The translations under genes and the position numbers were made by a program. This document shows, piece after piece, positions 49,797 to 57,908 of a stretch of 64,000 nucleotides of DNA; position 1 is the stretch's first letter; the number at the start of each line of letters is the position of its first letter. The notes under the pieces were generated by a model that worked only from the letters and a program-made list of their open reading frames with translations, had not been told where the DNA came from and did not search any database. This stretch comes from Mayfieldus sp963772265 (GTDB lineage: Bacteria; Actinomycetota; Thermoleophilia; Solirubrobacterales; 70-9), in NCBI GenBank assembly GCA_963772265.1, contig CAVYWS010000002.1, forward strand, positions 1 through 64,000, written 5' to 3'.

Positions 49797-49834
49797 GTTA
49801 ACGGGGAGGGAACCGGGCGTGAACCTGCGGTGAA
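49797..49834 (-). promoter_or_regulatory. Pho box-like array of four 11-bp repeats before the PHP-GT4 gene
   Basis: On the plus strand GTTAA (49797), GGGAA (49808), GTGAA (49819) and GTGAA (49830) are spaced exactly 11 bases apart; the minus, coding-side strand reads TTCAC-N6-TTCAC-N6-TTCCC-N6-TTAAC towards the gene. The same array occurs before pstS. Tandem 11-bp repeats are the known binding pattern of PhoB/PhoP regulators. Confidence 0.7.
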
Positions 49835-49871
49835 CGAACTCGACGATGCGGACGGTCGGCCAAGGGGCGGC

Positions 49872-49910
49872 GTGGCGCCTTTTACATCGCATCGATGCAT
49901 AAAGCGCCAC
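49872..49910. repeat. Hairpin repeat copy 2 (GCATCGCAT family)
   Basis: Arms GTGGCGC (49872-49878) and GCGCCAC (49904-49910) close an imperfect stem containing TTTA/TAAA and CATCG/CGATG. The sequence matches the hairpin at 39161-39197 over about 42 bases (shared GCGGCGTGGCG, CATCGCAT and TGCA blocks). Confidence 0.6.
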
Positions 49911-49924
49911 GCGCCCTGTTGGAG

Positions 49925-49959
49925 GGCACTTTGGTCGCCCTCATCGCGACCAAAGTGCC
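49925..49959. terminator. 14-bp perfect hairpin next to repeat copy 2
   Basis: GGCACTTTGGTCGC (49925-49938) pairs perfectly with 49946-49959 around a 7-base loop. It lies 71 bases downstream of the winged-helix gene stop (minus strand) and probably terminates that message before the PHP-GT4 promoter. A similar strong hairpin flanks repeat copy 1. Confidence 0.55.
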
Positions 49960-49990
49960 ACGGCAGCCGCGCGGACGCCCCGCAACCGCA

Positions 49991-50030
49991 CAGGAGGCCG
50001 TGACGTCAGTCAGGAGGCCGTGACGTCAGT
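49991..50030. repeat. Perfect 20-bp tandem duplication
   Basis: The unit caggaggccgtgacgtcagt occurs twice head to tail. The second copy ends at the stop codon of the winged-helix gene. It looks like a recent slippage or a dimeric site (TGACGTCA palindrome within). Confidence 0.7.
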
Positions 50031-50975
50031 CAGCGATGAAGCGCGGCGAGGCCCTCGGCCTCCGCCTCGAGCGCCCTGCGGACCGATTTCGCCAGGCGCC
50101 CGAACGGCTCGATGCGGATTCGGCCGCGATCGTGCTTCCAGGTGCCGGCGACGGCGCCGTCGACGAGGAAGGTGTTGACCGACTGCGGCGTCCTGGTGTT
50201 GAAGACCCGAGGCCGGTACTTCTCGGGCAGGACGCCGGTGAGCCGCGCGTGGACCAGCAGGGTCGCGTCCCAGACCGGAAGGAAGCGCACCGGCGCCTCG
50301 GTATCGGGGTTGGGAAGCGGAGCCCGCGGCAGGTCGACGAGCTCGCTCCCGTTCTCGGCGAGAAAGCGACGCGGTGGCAGGCGCTCGATCGCCGGCCGGA
50401 CCTCGTCGAGCGCCAGCCCGGCCCAGTCGGCGACCTCGCGCGGCGTCGCCGGGCCGAAGCCGCGCAGGTAGCTGCGCACGAGGTGGTCGATCGCCTCCCG
50501 CTTCTTCACCCGGGCCGGGCCGACCCAGTCGGTCGCCAAGCCGAAGAGGTCGGCCCGGCGCTGCTCCCAGGTGCCCGAGGGGGGGACCCGGATCAGATCG
50601 AGCCAGACGTTGGCCGCGTTGACCATCGTCGCTTCGCCGGCCAGCTCGGCAAGCTCCGCCCGGGAGCATCGGCCCCTTCCTCGCCCGCGGCCGCACGCGC
50701 TTCACCGCCGCATCGACGTCGGCTTCGCTGGCCCGGCCCTTGCGCCCGCGCAGCCAGGCCTCGCGCCGGCCGCGCCGGATCGCGACCGCGAACGGCCAGT
50801 AGTCGCGGGCCGAGACGAGATGGATCGTCGACCGCATCAGCGTGCCCTGGACGACGCTGCGCCGCTCCAGCGCCCGCTCGAGCTGCTCGCGCTCGAATCC
50901 CTGCAACCGCGACCAGAGGCCGACGTACATCGACGGCGCGTACTGGGCCTGCAGGCCGGCCATCCGCTCCAGCAT
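50030..50975 (-). CDS. Winged-helix DNA-binding protein, HTH_42 (YcaQ/AlkX-like) type (one frameshift)
   Basis: The N-terminal part reads MLERMAGLQAQYAPSMYVGL and RSTIHLVSARDYWPFA. After a shift near 50660 come DLFGLATDWVGPARVKKREA, SYLRGFGPATPREVADWAGL, LLPVWDATLL-like FLPVWDATLLVHARLTG and DGAVAGTWKHDRGRIRIEPF. These are hallmarks of the HTH_42 family, whose YcaQ/AlkZ members unhook DNA cross-links; members of this subgroup lack proven activity. Homology (LTQRQLNRALLARQGLLERS) extends upstream to about 51055 without a start codon, so the true start may be lost. It overlaps the CHAD gene. Confidence 0.8.
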
Positions 50976-51034
50976 CCGCGGCAGCGACAGCGAGGACCGC
51001 TCGAGCAGGCCCTGGCGTGCGAGCAGGGCCCGGT

Positions 51035-51676
51035 TCAGCTGGCGCTGGGTGAGGGTTCGGGCGTCGGCCGTGCTGCTTCGGCCTCGGGACTTGGATCCGG
51101 CGGCGACTCTGACTCCTTTCCTGGCTCGGCGATCCGCTTGGCGACGGCGCGGTCCAGCTTCGACCAGGTGCCCTTGGCCTCCTCGGTCGCCCAGAAGTGG
51201 CGGAAGCGCTCGAACAAAAGCGCCCGGCGCGCCTGCAGGTGCACGGCGAGCAGCTCGAGGCCGCGGTAGGCGCTGAGGTTGGGCGCGTCGGCCACCAGGG
51301 CCGGGTCGAGGTCGGCGGCGTCGGCGGCCTGCAGCAGGGCGGCGCGGGCGTCCTCGGCGCGCAGGCGCTCGATCTCGCCCTGGGCGCGGGGCAGCATCAC
51401 GTCGCAGTCGTGGATATCGCCGAGCAGGTCGGAGAGCTCACGGGCGCTGCGGCGCGCCGTCTCGGCCGGTTTTCCGAAGCAGAAGCCGGTGACCTCGAGC
51501 ACGTACCGCACCCGCTTGGCGGCGATGCGCATGTTGTGCTGGGCCTCGATCGCCTCGGGATCGAGTGCCTCGGGAACAAAGGAGCGAAGCTCGGCGAGCC
51601 GGGTGCGGATGATCCGCGCCGCGTTGCGGTCGAAGCGCGTGGCCGGGTCGAGCTTCTTGACCTTGCGGGCCTTCAC
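51035..51676 (-). CDS. CHAD domain protein 2
   Basis: A 213-residue helical protein with a conserved-His CHAD pattern: DPEAIEAQHNMRIAAKRVRYVL, DLLGDIHDCDVML and YRGLELLAVHLQARRALLFE. CHAD domains bind polyphosphate through basic residues lining a helical bundle. The C-terminal 40 residues are acidic and Pro-rich (PPDPSPEAEAARPTPEPSPS). The ATG overlaps the stop of the preceding CHAD gene (ATGA), so the pair is co-translated and could form a heterodimer. Confidence 0.9.
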   Translation of the reverse strand: MKARKVKKLDPATRFDRNAARIIRTRLAELRSFVPEALDPEAIEAQHNMRIAAKRVRYVLEVTGFCFGKPAETARRSARELSDLLGDIHDCDVMLPRAQGEIERLRAEDARAALLQAADAADLDPALVADAPNLSAYRGLELLAVHLQARRALLFERFRHFWATEEAKGTWSKLDRAVAKRIAEPGKESESPPDPSPEAEAARPTPEPSPSAS

Positions 51677-52158
51677 GCCGCCCTCCGCTCGGCGGCCGAG
51701 ACGAGATCCTCGATCCGGTCCCGCAGCGCCGCCAGGCGCCGCCGCTCGACCATCGGGGCGAGGCGGTCGTTGGCCAGCGACTGCTCCTCGCGAAGCCGGT
51801 CTATCAGCAGCGCCACGCCGCGCCGGTCCGGCACCGACAGAGCCTCGCCGAAACCGATCAGCGCGGCGATCGAGACGTCGCGGTCGCGGCGCTCTCCGAG
51901 CGCGTCGGCGATCGTCTTGACCTCGTCCAGGGTGGCGCGGAACCGCTTGCGCGGAAAGCAGGATTCGAAGACCTCCATCGCGGCGCGCAGACGCCGGCTG
52001 GCGACCCGCATGTCGTGGAGCCGCTCGATGTCCTCGATGTCGAGCACCCCTTGCGAGCGATCGAGCAGCTCGTCGGCCCTGACCCTGACCACCCGGGCGG
52101 CCACCGACCCGAAGGGGTCCTCGCAGCGCAGCCCTTCCACATCGCGCGCCTTCGCCAT
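51673..52158 (-). CDS. CHAD domain protein 1
   Basis: A 161-residue protein with the CHAD N-terminal half: DIEDIERLHDMRVASRRLRAAME, SCFPRKRFRATLDEVKTIAD and ALGERRDRDVSIAAL. It is shorter than usual and lacks part of the second helical repeat, which may be supplied by the overlapping CHAD protein 2. It lies 32 bases after ppx, in the same direction, consistent with a polyphosphate-binding role. Confidence 0.9.
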   Translation of the reverse strand: MAKARDVEGLRCEDPFGSVAARVVRVRADELLDRSQGVLDIEDIERLHDMRVASRRLRAAMEVFESCFPRKRFRATLDEVKTIADALGERRDRDVSIAALIGFGEALSVPDRRGVALLIDRLREEQSLANDRLAPMVERRRLAALRDRIEDLVSAAERRAA

Positions 52159-52190
52159 CGGGCCAAGGCTATTTCAGGCGCGCGCTTCTG

Positions 52191-53118
52191 TCAGGCGGCG
52201 AGCTTCTCGCGGGAGCCGCCGTCGACGCTGCCGTTGAGCAGGTCGAGGATCACGCCCTCGCGCAGGCCGCCCTTGCCGATCTGAAGCGGCTGGCCGAGCA
52301 GCTGTGAGATCTTCTCCAGCAGCAGTACGCCGGTGGGCAGGATGCGCACCCGGCGCGGGTCGAGCTCGAAACGCCGCGCGACCTCGTCGATCGGGTCGCT
52401 GGCCAATACCCGGACGCCGCGCTCGAGCGTCTCGTACTCGAGCACCGCGCCGACCAGCCGCCGCAACGAGGTGGCGCTGCCTCCGACCGCCACCGCCTGG
52501 TCGGGCTCCTCGACCTCGACCCCGTCGAAGAACTCGTTGATCTGCTCGCGCACCTCGCGCAGCTCGGAGGCCGACGGCGGATCGCTCTTGAGCAGCTCGT
52601 CGGCCAGCGCACCCGAGCCGATTCGAAACGAGCAGCACCTCGTCGGCCCCTCCGGCGACGGTGCCGAGGACGATCTCGCTCGACCCCCCGCCGACGTCGA
52701 CGACCGCCACCCGGCCCTCGACCGGATGACCGAGCGTCTTGGTCGCCCCGATGAAGGCGAGCCGCCCCTCCTGCTCCTCGCTGAGCACGTCGACGTCGAT
52801 CCCGGAGACCTCGGAGATCGCCTGCACGACCTCGTCGCGGTTCTTTGCCTCGCGGATGGCGGCGGTTGCGACCGCCCGGATCACCTCGGCGCCGAGCTCC
52901 TCGGCGAGGCGCACCTGGGTGGCGACAACCTCGCCGACCTCGTGGATCATCGGCTGGGTGATCGAGCCGTCCTCGGTCGTCGCCTTGCCGATCCGGGTGT
53001 AGGCGCGCTGCTCCATCGTCTTGTTGAGTTGGCCTTCGCGCGGCTCGGCAACGAGCACGCGCGTGGTGTTGGAGCCGATGTCAATCGCCGCGCAGAGCAT
53101 TTCGAGGGGGAATTCCAT
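52191..53118 (-). CDS. ppx: Exopolyphosphatase / guanosine pentaphosphate phosphatase, short Ppx type (one frameshift)
   Basis: An ASKHA-fold phosphatase of about 308 residues. It has the phosphate 1 loop CAAIDIGSNTTRVLVAE, RAVATAAIREAKNRDEV, SEEQEGRLAFIGA and phosphate 2 VAVVDVGGGSSEIVLG. After a one-base shift near 52628 it continues RIGSGALADELLKSDPP, AVAVGGSATSLRRLVGAV and LPTGVLLLEKI. The short length without the HD-like C-terminal domain matches actinobacterial Ppx1/Ppx2. The ATG at 53118 is preferred. It is divergent from a Pho-box-preceded gene. Confidence 0.92.
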
Positions 53119-53160
53119 ACTCGCAGAACACACGGATGCCCCATTCCGGTCGTGTTCGAG

Positions 53161-53198
53161 TAAACAAGCTGTTTACAGAGGTTTCACGCCCTGTTCAC
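53161..53198 (+). promoter_or_regulatory. Pho box-like array of four 11-bp repeats between ppx and a TIM-barrel gene
   Basis: TAAAC (53161), TTTAC (53172), TTCAC (53183) and TTCAC (53194) are spaced exactly 11 bases apart on the plus strand, 34 bases before the GTG of the plus-strand gene and 43 bases from the ppx start on the minus strand. By the orientation of the other arrays (TTCAC on the coding strand) the plus-strand gene is the main target, but ppx could share it. Confidence 0.7.
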
Positions 53199-53231
53199 CG
53201 GATGCGGTGCAGGCAGCGGAAGATTCGCGAT

Positions 53232-54131
53232 GTGGATTATTCGAAGCGTTTCGCCGACAGGCTCGGCCTCAACGTGCCCAACGGATGGTGGCCGGCGGCG
53301 TCGCTGCTGAAGAGCTTCGAGGCAGGGGGCTTCGCATGGGCCCAGCTCCCGGCGCCGCCGCCGCAGATCCTCTCCAGTCCCCGCGAGAGCCACATCCACG
53401 CGCGAGCGATCGCGGCCTCGCTGATCACGACCGGGCTCGAGGCAGTGATCCACGCCCCGAGCGGGCTGCGCGCCGGATCACCGGATGGTGACCGGGCGTT
53501 CGCGGGGCTGCTCGACTACGCGGCCGAGGCGGAGGCCCGGATGGTCGTCTACCACGCCCGCGACCTCCCCGACCAGCCCGAGAGCCAGGACCTGCAGCTC
53601 GCCGAGACGCGGTCGCTGGGCCGCCTCACCGCGATCGCCGAGCAGCTCGGCCTGGTGATCGCGCTCGAGAACCTCGCCCCGTTCTACCCGGGCCCGGAGC
53701 AGCTCTCGCACTCGCCGATGGTGCTGCGGTCGCTCGCCCACCGGCTCTCCTCCCCCGCGGTCGGGCTCTGCCTCGACCTCGGCCACGCGAACATCGTCAG
53801 CGACCTGCGCCACTCCGACGTCGGCGAGCTGATCGAGCCGGTTCTGGACAGCGTCGTGCTCTTCCACGTCCACGACAATCTCGGCGCGCGGCGCGGACCG
53901 TCGGCGCCCGAGCTGGACCCGCTGCGCCTCGACCTGCACCTGCCGCCCGGTCGCGGCACCCTGCCCTGGCCGGCGATCGGCCCGTTGCTGGAAGCCCACA
54001 CGGCACCGCTCCTGCTCGAGGTGCACCCGCCGCACCGCGGCGCCCCCGAGAAGCTGCTCTCGGCCTTTGCCGAGGCGCTGCTGCCGGCGCCCGAGCCGCC
54101 CCTTCGCTTCCCGCTCCGAGCCCGCGTCTAG
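53232..54131 (+). CDS. Sugar phosphate isomerase/epimerase (AP endonuclease 2-like TIM barrel)
   Basis: A protein of about 300 residues. It has LGLNVPNGWWPAASLLKSFE, AVIHAPSGL, MVVYHARDLPD, IALENLAPFYPGPEQ, VGLCLDLGHANI and VVLFHVHDNLG, followed by LLLEVHPPH. These His, Glu and Asp positions are the metal ligands of the xylose isomerase-like TIM barrel family. The substrate is unknown. GTG 53232 is the likely start. A Pho-type repeat array directly upstream suggests induction by phosphate starvation. Confidence 0.82.
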   Translation: MDYSKRFADRLGLNVPNGWWPAASLLKSFEAGGFAWAQLPAPPPQILSSPRESHIHARAIAASLITTGLEAVIHAPSGLRAGSPDGDRAFAGLLDYAAEAEARMVVYHARDLPDQPESQDLQLAETRSLGRLTAIAEQLGLVIALENLAPFYPGPEQLSHSPMVLRSLAHRLSSPAVGLCLDLGHANIVSDLRHSDVGELIEPVLDSVVLFHVHDNLGARRGPSAPELDPLRLDLHLPPGRGTLPWPAIGPLLEAHTAPLLLEVHPPHRGAPEKLLSAFAEALLPAPEPPLRFPLRARV

Positions 54132-54136
54132 ACCGG

Positions 54137-54850
54137 CTACTGCAGCCCGTCGATCGACGGAACCTCGCCGCCGGGGTGCGAGGCGTCCTCGAACTCCTGG
54201 AACAGGCCGGTGACCACGTAGGCGACCTGCTCGCCGATGTCGACCGCGTTGTCGCCGATCCGCTCCAGGGCGCGTGCGGCGAGCAGCATCGTCATCGCCC
54301 ACTCGCGGCGGTCGGCGTCGTCGCCGATCTCAAGCGCGATCTGAAAGCACTCGCGGTTGAGGTTGTCGACGACGTCGTCCTGGCGCACGAGGTCCTGGGC
54401 GAGCTCGACGTCGCGGTCCGCAAAGGCGCGCTTGGCCTGGGTGATCAGGGTGCGGCACTGTTTGCCCATCGTCAGGACGCGCTTGAGCAGCTCGGGGTCC
54501 GCCGGCGGCTCGTGGCCCGACAGCGGGATCAGCTTGGAGATGTTCACGCACTGGTCGCCCATCCGCTCAATGCTGTGCATGACGTGCAGCAGGGCCGAGA
54601 TCAGGCGCAGGTCGGTGGCGACCGGCGACTGGGTTGCGAGCAGGGTGATCAGCTCCTGGTGGACCTCCAGGTAGCGGCCGTCGATGCGGTCGTCGTCGGC
54701 GATCACCAGCCCAGCCAGCTCGACATCGGCGTGCTCGGCCGCCTCGAGGGTGCGGTCGAGCGCGGCGACGACCATGTCGAGGCCTTCGAGGCCATGGCGC
54801 TCGAGGGTATCCAGCTCCTCCTGATAGCGAATCCTGATCTCGTCCGGCAT
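54137..54850 (-). CDS. phoU: Phosphate signalling complex protein PhoU
   Basis: A 237-residue double three-helix bundle: MPDEIRIRYQEELDTLERHG, VIADDDRIDGRYLEVHQELI, ERMGDQCVNISKLI, VRQDDVVDNLNRECFQIAL and ARALERIGDNAVDIGEQVAYVVTG, with the ExxxD metal motifs in both halves. PhoU links the Pst transporter to the PhoR-type kinase and represses the Pho regulon in high phosphate. It is the last gene of pstSCAB-phoU and converges on the TIM-barrel gene. Confidence 0.96.
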   Translation of the reverse strand: MPDEIRIRYQEELDTLERHGLEGLDMVVAALDRTLEAAEHADVELAGLVIADDDRIDGRYLEVHQELITLLATQSPVATDLRLISALLHVMHSIERMGDQCVNISKLIPLSGHEPPADPELLKRVLTMGKQCRTLITQAKRAFADRDVELAQDLVRQDDVVDNLNRECFQIALEIGDDADRREWAMTMLLAARALERIGDNAVDIGEQVAYVVTGLFQEFEDASHPGGEVPSIDGLQ

Positions 54851-54896
54851 CAAGTACTCCTGCTCTGTGGCTCGATCGACGGCTGCGTGGCGGAAC

Positions 54897-55799
54897 TCAT
54901 CCGAACCGGCCGCTGACGTAGTCCTCGGTTTCCTTCTTCGACGGTTTCGTGAAGATCGTTTCCGTCGCGCCGACCTCGACAAGGTGGCCGGGCTTGCCGG
55001 TTGCCTCGAGGTTGAGGAACGCTGTGACGTCGCTGGCGCGGGCAGCCTGCTGCATGTTGTGGGTGACGATCACGATCGTGAAACTTCCCTTGAGCTCGCG
55101 GATCAAATCCTCGATGGCGAGGGTGGCAATCGGATCGAGCGCCGAACAGGGCTCGTCCATCAGAAGGACCTCCGGCTCCACCGCGATCGCCCGGGCGATG
55201 CAGAGGCGCTGCTGCTGGCCACCGGAAAGACCTGAGCCCGGCTTGTCGAGGCGATCCTTGACCTCCTCCCAGAGGTGGGCTCTCCGCAGCGAGCGCTCGA
55301 CGACCTCGTCCTTCTGGCTCTTCTTCACCTTGCGGTCATTGAGAGTCAGCCCGGCTGCGACGTTCTCGTAGACCGACATCGTCGGGAAGGGGTTGGGGGC
55401 CTGGAACACCATCCCGACCAGGCGGCGCACCTCGACCGGGTCGATGTTCGGGGCATAGATGTTCTGGCCGTCGAGCACGACCTCGCCTTCCACCCGAGCG
55501 CCGGGCGTGAGCTCATGCATGCGGTTGAACGAGCGCAGCACGGTGGTCTTGCCGCAGCCCGAGGAGCCGATCAACGCGGTGACCTTGTTCGGCTCGATCG
55601 TCATGTCGACGTCCTGGACGGCATGGAAGTCGCCGTAGAAGAGGTTCACGTTCCGCACCTCGACCGTCGTGGCCTTGCGTCCCACCGCCTCGAGCGCAGA
55701 ATCCTTCCGCTCCTGGGTTCGATCGCTCGTCCTCTGTCCCGCCACCTCGGCGGCCTCGCTGTCCGGACTCATGGTCTTGGTTGCAGGGAATTCAGACAT
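54897..55799 (-). CDS. pstB: Phosphate ABC transporter ATP-binding protein PstB
   Basis: A 300-residue ATPase. A 40-residue N-terminal extension precedes VEVRNVNLFYGDFHAVQDV, Walker A ALIGSSGCGKTTVLRSFNRM, Q-loop MVFQAPNPFPTMSVYENVA, signature SGLSGGQQQRLCIARAIAV and Walker B VLLMDEPCSALDPIAT, then VTHNMQQAARASD. PNPFP and NRMHEL are PstB-specific. It energises high-affinity phosphate import with PstA and PstC. Confidence 0.97.
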   Translation of the reverse strand: MSEFPATKTMSPDSEAAEVAGQRTSDRTQERKDSALEAVGRKATTVEVRNVNLFYGDFHAVQDVDMTIEPNKVTALIGSSGCGKTTVLRSFNRMHELTPGARVEGEVVLDGQNIYAPNIDPVEVRRLVGMVFQAPNPFPTMSVYENVAAGLTLNDRKVKKSQKDEVVERSLRRAHLWEEVKDRLDKPGSGLSGGQQQRLCIARAIAVEPEVLLMDEPCSALDPIATLAIEDLIRELKGSFTIVIVTHNMQQAARASDVTAFLNLEATGKPGHLVEVGATETIFTKPSKKETEDYVSGRFG

Positions 55800-55826
55800 G
55801 GCTCCTTGCCCTTTTGATCGAGGTGG

Positions 55827-56927
55827 CTAGCGAATTTCGGTTCCATACCGGCGATAGACCCAACGCGCGACCAGGCTGAGCAGCATCACGATAACGATCA
55901 AGGTCAGGGCCGCCGCCCAGGCCTTGTCGTAACCGGCCTGGATGTCAACCCCGGGGTTCTTCCACTCGTCGTAGGCGTAGACGGCGAGGTTCTGCATGCG
56001 GCCCTGGGTTGGGTTGGTGTTGACCGAGTCGATCACCCCGGTTGTGATCAACAGCGGCGCGGTCTCACCGATCACCCGCGCGACCGCCAGCATCACGCCG
56101 GTGACGAGGCCGGCGAGCGCGGTGGGAAGGACGATGCGGGTGACCACCTTCCACTTCGGGGTCCCGAGGGCGTAGGCCGCTTCGCGCAGGTGGTTGGGCA
56201 CGATCTTGAGGATCTCCTCGGCGGAGCGGATCACGATCGGAATCATCAGCACGGAGAGGGCGACGGCGCCGATGACTCCGAGCCGGATCCCCGGCCCGAG
56301 CAAGATCGCGAACAGCGCATATGCGAACAGGCCCGCCACGATCGACGGGATGCCGGTCATGACGTCGACGAAGAAGGTCACCACCCGGCGCAGGCGCCCG
56401 GTCCCGTATTCGTTGAGGTAGACCGCAGCCATGATCCCGATCGGCACGGAGATCAGAGCGGCGACGCCCGTGATCACCAGCGTGCCGACGATCGCGTGCT
56501 CGGCGCCGCCGCCGGGGCCGATCACACCACGGGAGGTTTCGGTGAAGAACGAGCCGTCGAAGCGCGCATGGCCGCGCTTCACCACCTCGTAGAGCAGTGA
56601 GATCAACGGGGCGACCGCCACGGCGAACAGGGAAACGATCCCGAGCGTGACGAGACGATCCGTTGCCGCCCTCGGACCCTCTGCAACACGCGACCAGATG
56701 TAGGCCGTCGGCAGCGCGATCAACGCGGTCAGGACGAAGAGAAGCACGATCGTGAACCCACCGGTCGCCAGGAGTACGGCGAGGGAGACGATCGCGGCAC
56801 CGCCGACGACCGCCTGCAGGAACCAGTTCGGCAGGGTGCCGCCCGCGACCGCGGATCCGCCCAGCCCCGCGACCCGCTCCGACGGGTCGAGGGCCGCCGC
56901 CGGGTTCTCGCTTGGTGCGTCGCTCAC
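55827..56927 (-). CDS. pstA: Phosphate ABC transporter permease PstA
   Basis: A 366-residue permease. The N-terminal region has two extra helices (VVGGAAIVSLAVLLATGGF, IVLLFVLTALIALPTAYIW) before the standard domain: TSRGVIGPGGGAEHAIVGTL, SVPIGIMAAVYLNEYG, DVMTGIPSIVAGLFAYALF, VPNHLREAAYALGTPKWKVV and ARVIGETAPLLITTG. The DVMTGIPSIV and EAAYALG loops contact PstB. It follows pstC with 7 bases between. Confidence 0.96.
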   Translation of the reverse strand: MSDAPSENPAAALDPSERVAGLGGSAVAGGTLPNWFLQAVVGGAAIVSLAVLLATGGFTIVLLFVLTALIALPTAYIWSRVAEGPRAATDRLVTLGIVSLFAVAVAPLISLLYEVVKRGHARFDGSFFTETSRGVIGPGGGAEHAIVGTLVITGVAALISVPIGIMAAVYLNEYGTGRLRRVVTFFVDVMTGIPSIVAGLFAYALFAILLGPGIRLGVIGAVALSVLMIPIVIRSAEEILKIVPNHLREAAYALGTPKWKVVTRIVLPTALAGLVTGVMLAVARVIGETAPLLITTGVIDSVNTNPTQGRMQNLAVYAYDEWKNPGVDIQAGYDKAWAAALTLIVIVMLLSLVARWVYRRYGTEIR

Positions 56928-56934
56928 GGCTTCC

Positions 56935-57891
56935 TCATTGGATGTTCGATCGGGAGATGATCAGGCGGGCCACCATGTTGACCACGAGCGTGATCGCGAA
57001 GAGGACCAGGCCCGAGACGATCAGGGCGTTGACCTCGATCCCGGACGCCTCCGGGAACCGGAGCGCTATGTTCGCTGCGATCGGGGTCGGGTTCTCCTGG
57101 CTCACCAGGTCGAAGGTGACGATGCCGGAGACCGAAAGGATGAGGGTCACGGCCATCGTCTCCCCCAGGGCCCGGCCAAGACCGAGCATCGAGCCGCTTA
57201 TCACGGCGGACTTGCCGAACGGCAGGACGGCCATCCGGATCATCTCCCAGCGGGTCGCACCGAGCGCGAGGGCCGCCTCCTCGAGCCGGCGCGGAGTCTG
57301 CGAGAAGACCTCGCGCGAGACCGCGGAGACGATCGGCATGATCATCACCGCCAGCACGAGGCCGGCGGTGAGCATCGTCCTGCCGGTCACGGAGGCGGGG
57401 CCCTTGAAGATCGGAATGAAGTCGAGGTTGCCGGCCAGCCAGTCCAGGATCGGGACCATCGCCGGCCCCAGCACGAAGATCCCCCAGAGCCCGTAGACGA
57501 TGCTCGGGATCGCCGCCAACAGGTCGACGACGTAGGCCAGGGTGTTCGCGATCCGACGCGGAGCGATGTGAGTGATGAAGAGCGCGACCGCCACCGCGAG
57601 CGGTACCGCGACGATCACTGCGATGACAGCGGCGAGGACGGTTCCGAAGGCAAGCGGGGCGACGTAGTCCAGAAGGTTCTTGCCCTCGGGCAGATCCGCG
57701 GAGCTCGCCGTCACCGCGGGCAGGGACTTGATCACCAGGAAGAGCGCGACGCCGGCGAGGATCGCGAGCACGCTCACTGCGGCGATCACCGCAGCATTGG
57801 AGAAGATCCGGTCCCCCGGCCGCCGCCGCCCGCCGCTCGCCGAGGCGAGGATCTGGCCGGCGTGTGTGGTCGTCTCGGTGTGGGCTTCCAT
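56935..57891 (-). CDS. pstC: Phosphate ABC transporter permease PstC
   Basis: A 318-residue permease with six helices: NAAVIAAVSVLAILAGVALF at the N terminus, FGTVLAAVIAVIVAVPLAVA, YVVDLLAAIPSIVYGLWGIF, REVFSQTPRRLEEAALALGA and MLGLGRALGETMAVTLILSV. The VYGLWG and EAALALGATRWEM motifs are typical. It is separated from pstS by 94 bases with a strong hairpin. Confidence 0.96.
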   Translation of the reverse strand: MEAHTETTTHAGQILASASGGRRRPGDRIFSNAAVIAAVSVLAILAGVALFLVIKSLPAVTASSADLPEGKNLLDYVAPLAFGTVLAAVIAVIVAVPLAVAVALFITHIAPRRIANTLAYVVDLLAAIPSIVYGLWGIFVLGPAMVPILDWLAGNLDFIPIFKGPASVTGRTMLTAGLVLAVMIMPIVSAVSREVFSQTPRRLEEAALALGATRWEMIRMAVLPFGKSAVISGSMLGLGRALGETMAVTLILSVSGIVTFDLVSQENPTPIAANIALRFPEASGIEVNALIVSGLVLFAITLVVNMVARLIISRSNIQ

Positions 57892-57908
57892 CTACCTCAA
57901 AGACGGAG

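Noticed and set aside
49711..50029. CRISPR-like or small-RNA array in the repeat-rich gap
   Set aside because: Only a two-unit tandem repeat, two hairpins and one Pho-type array are present; there are no regularly spaced repeats with unique spacers and no cas genes.
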